From an uncultured Hoeflea sp. (GTDB lineage: Bacteria > Pseudomonadota > Alphaproteobacteria > Rhizobiales > Rhizobiaceae), in assembly GCF_947501405.1 (NCBI RefSeq), contig NZ_CANMVK010000002.1, positions 496,001 to 560,000 of the forward strand: DNA of 64,000 nt, given 5' to 3'. Below the pieces are notes generated by a model that ran no database searches, was not told the DNA's origin, and saw nothing but the letters and a program-made list of their open reading frames with translations. Below are positions 62,926 to 64,000 of the stretch, piece by piece. The position numbers and the translations under genes are program-made. How positions within the stretch are numbered: position 1 is the first letter of the stretch; the number at the start of each line of letters is the position of its first letter.

Positions 62926-63744
62926 TCAGTCGAAATCCGGCGCGAACGGCACCAGATCCTTACCCACGATGCGATAGCCGGTCGCTGTCATGGCATCAAT
63001 CCGCGCCATGTCGATGTTGGACAGGGTGAAATCCATCACATCGAAATTGGCCTCGATGTTTTTGCGCTTGGTCGACATGGTGTTTATCGACACGCCCTTT
63101 TGCAAAATCCAGCGCAGCACGATCTGCGCGGCACTCTTGCCGTAGGCTTCGCCGATTTGGCCGAACAGCGGGTACTCGAACACCTTGCCACGCGCCACCG
63201 AGCAATAGGACGACAGCGGGATGCCGGTCTCCACCGCCGCGGCCAGCAGCTTGTCCTGATTGAGCAGCGGATGAAACTCCACCTGATTGGTGACGATCGG
63301 CGCTTCGATCAGCGCCCTGGCCTCGCGCATCATCTTGACCGTGTAGTTGGACACACCGATGTCCCGGGTCAGGCCCCGGGCCCGCGCCTGGTCCAGCAAT
63401 TTGAGCGACGGTGCGATGTCGCCATCGGCAGGCGGCCAATGCAGCAACAGCACATCCACCTGATCGAGTTGCAGATCTTTGAGACTCTGCTCGACAGAGG
63501 CCAGAAACCGGCTTTCATCGAAATTGGCGACATTGACCTTGGTGGTGACAAACAGCTCTTCGCGTGCCAGGCCGGTCTCCTTCAGCGCGTCGCCGGTGTC
63601 TTTCTCGTTCTCATACATCTGTGCCGTGTCGAAGGCGCGGTAGCCGACTTCCGCAGCAATCAGCATCGCGTCGCGCAGCTCACCGCCCTTGAGCGGATAG
63701 GTGCCGAAACTGCGTTGGTGGGTCTTTTGAAAATATACGCTCAT
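62926..63744 (-). CDS. Aldo/keto reductase
   Basis: 272 aa. The AKR tetrad is visible: FDTAQMYENE (Asp, Tyr), VTTKVN (Lys) and VLLLHWPP (His), with the later IGVSNYTV and the NADPH-binding NTMSTKRKNIEANF. AGGAGGAACC precedes the ATG. Could reduce an aldehyde or run in the oxidative direction; divergent from the CoA-transferase gene and sharing site D. Confidence 0.88.
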   Translation of the reverse strand: MSVYFQKTHQRSFGTYPLKGGELRDAMLIAAEVGYRAFDTAQMYENEKDTGDALKETGLAREELFVTTKVNVANFDESRFLASVEQSLKDLQLDQVDVLLLHWPPADGDIAPSLKLLDQARARGLTRDIGVSNYTVKMMREARALIEAPIVTNQVEFHPLLNQDKLLAAAVETGIPLSSYCSVARGKVFEYPLFGQIGEAYGKSAAQIVLRWILQKGVSINTMSTKRKNIEANFDVMDFTLSNIDMARIDAMTATGYRIVGKDLVPFAPDFD

Positions 63745-63828
63745 ATATGGTTCCTCCTGCCAGGCGGTTGCATGTCGCCGCCCGGTGAATTTGCGGTCTT
63801 GATCGATGCGTCAAACACTGTCATAAAA

Positions 63829-63850
63829 TAACTGGTTAGTTACTTAAATG
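63829..63850. promoter_or_regulatory. Candidate TetR operator, site D (AKR / CoA-transferase promoter)
   Basis: TAACTGGTTAGTTACTTAAA, the fullest copy of the repeated element. It lies 15 bp before the CoA-transferase start and 85 bp from the aldo/keto reductase start, so could control both. Confidence 0.55.
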
Positions 63851-63864
63851 CAATTGAGGATGTC

Positions 63865-64000
63865 ATGTCAAAAGTCGGAACTGCGGAATTCGCCGCCCGG
63901 GCGATCCCGGATAATGCGACAATCGCGGTCAATTCGTCCAGTGGTCTTTGCTGCCCCGATGCGGTGCTGGCGGCCATCGGAGAACGGTTCGAACGAGACG
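63865..64000 (+). CDS. CoA-transferase (acyl-CoA:acetate/3-ketoacid type), partial
   Basis: First 45 codons; the rest lies outside the window. The translated start MSKVGTAEFAARAIPDNATIA, then SSSGLCCPDAVLAAIGERFE resembles the N-terminus of family I CoA-transferases of the propionate/3-ketoacid type (usual pattern AA..I.DG.TV....G....P..VL.AI..R). GAGGA lies five bases before the ATG. It would activate an acid made by the aldehyde dehydrogenase step. Confidence 0.6.
   Translation, partial: MSKVGTAEFAARAIPDNATIAVNSSSGLCCPDAVLAAIGERFERD

Overview
The window reads as chromosomal DNA of a GC-rich alphaproteobacterium of the order Hyphomicrobiales (Rhizobiales). Pointers are the Frc-type sugar importer, a branched-chain amino acid (liv) operon with an extra small membrane gene, an IalB-family protein, and dense operons joined by 1- or 4-base stop/start overlaps. 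A Hoeflea-like marine rhizobial relative is a reasonable guess, but the genus is inference. I saw no rRNA or tRNA genes, CRISPR array, transposase or integrase.

Layout. 152-2681 (+): the end of an frc-type sugar importer operon (permease, ATPase, kinase). 2780-8768 (-): a complete liv operon with its binding protein, including a LivG fused to a helix-hairpin-helix tail. 9101-15560 (-): seven overlapping genes (two paralogous glycosyltransferases, a PhyH-type dioxygenase, a C-methyltransferase-like protein, a GNAT, a WbqC-like protein and a CmcI-like protein), probably a surface-glycan or glycolipid decoration operon. 15746-18274: an enolase-superfamily dehydratase, a VOC protein and ribulose-phosphate 3-epimerase. 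18360-21937 (-): NCS2 nucleobase permease, allantoicase and a LysR regulator. 22128-26320: a DUF188 gene, then a compact arginine-catabolism operon (arginase, CtlX-like hydrolase, ornithine cyclodeaminase) read away from a divergent Lrp/AsnC regulator. 26566-29291: MipA/OmpV porin-like protein, small proteins and an OxyR-like regulator that lacks the peroxidatic cysteine.

29770-43422 (+) is the most striking feature: one uninterrupted 4550-codon gene for a giant surface protein. It has an inverse-autotransporter-type beta-barrel at the N-terminus and about 4,100 residues of Gly/Thr/Asn/Ala-rich beta-helix repeats, including a duplicated block of about 860 bp. It is followed by a promoter-led run of three tandem phage-tail-collar proteins, a six-repeat beta-propeller protein and a GNAT. 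A convergent set carries IalB-, pentapeptide-like and DUF6916-like genes. This 18-kb block looks like a cell-surface or secreted adhesion/recognition locus, not a prophage.

49819-64000 is a catabolic island. It holds two GMC oxidoreductases, a GlcG/HbpS protein, a TetR regulator, a complete CUT2-type ABC importer (binding protein with a twin-arginine-like leader, permease, double ATPase, permease), a zinc alcohol dehydrogenase, a WrbA-like flavodoxin, an ABM-type monooxygenase, an aldehyde dehydrogenase, an aldo/keto reductase and the start of a CoA-transferase. Four promoters in the island carry related copies of a TAACTGGTTAGTTACTTA-like element, which suggests one regulon, probably under the TetR protein. 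Together the genes suggest import of a sugar- or polyol-like alcohol, oxidation to aldehyde and acid, and CoA activation. The substrate cannot be read from the sequence.
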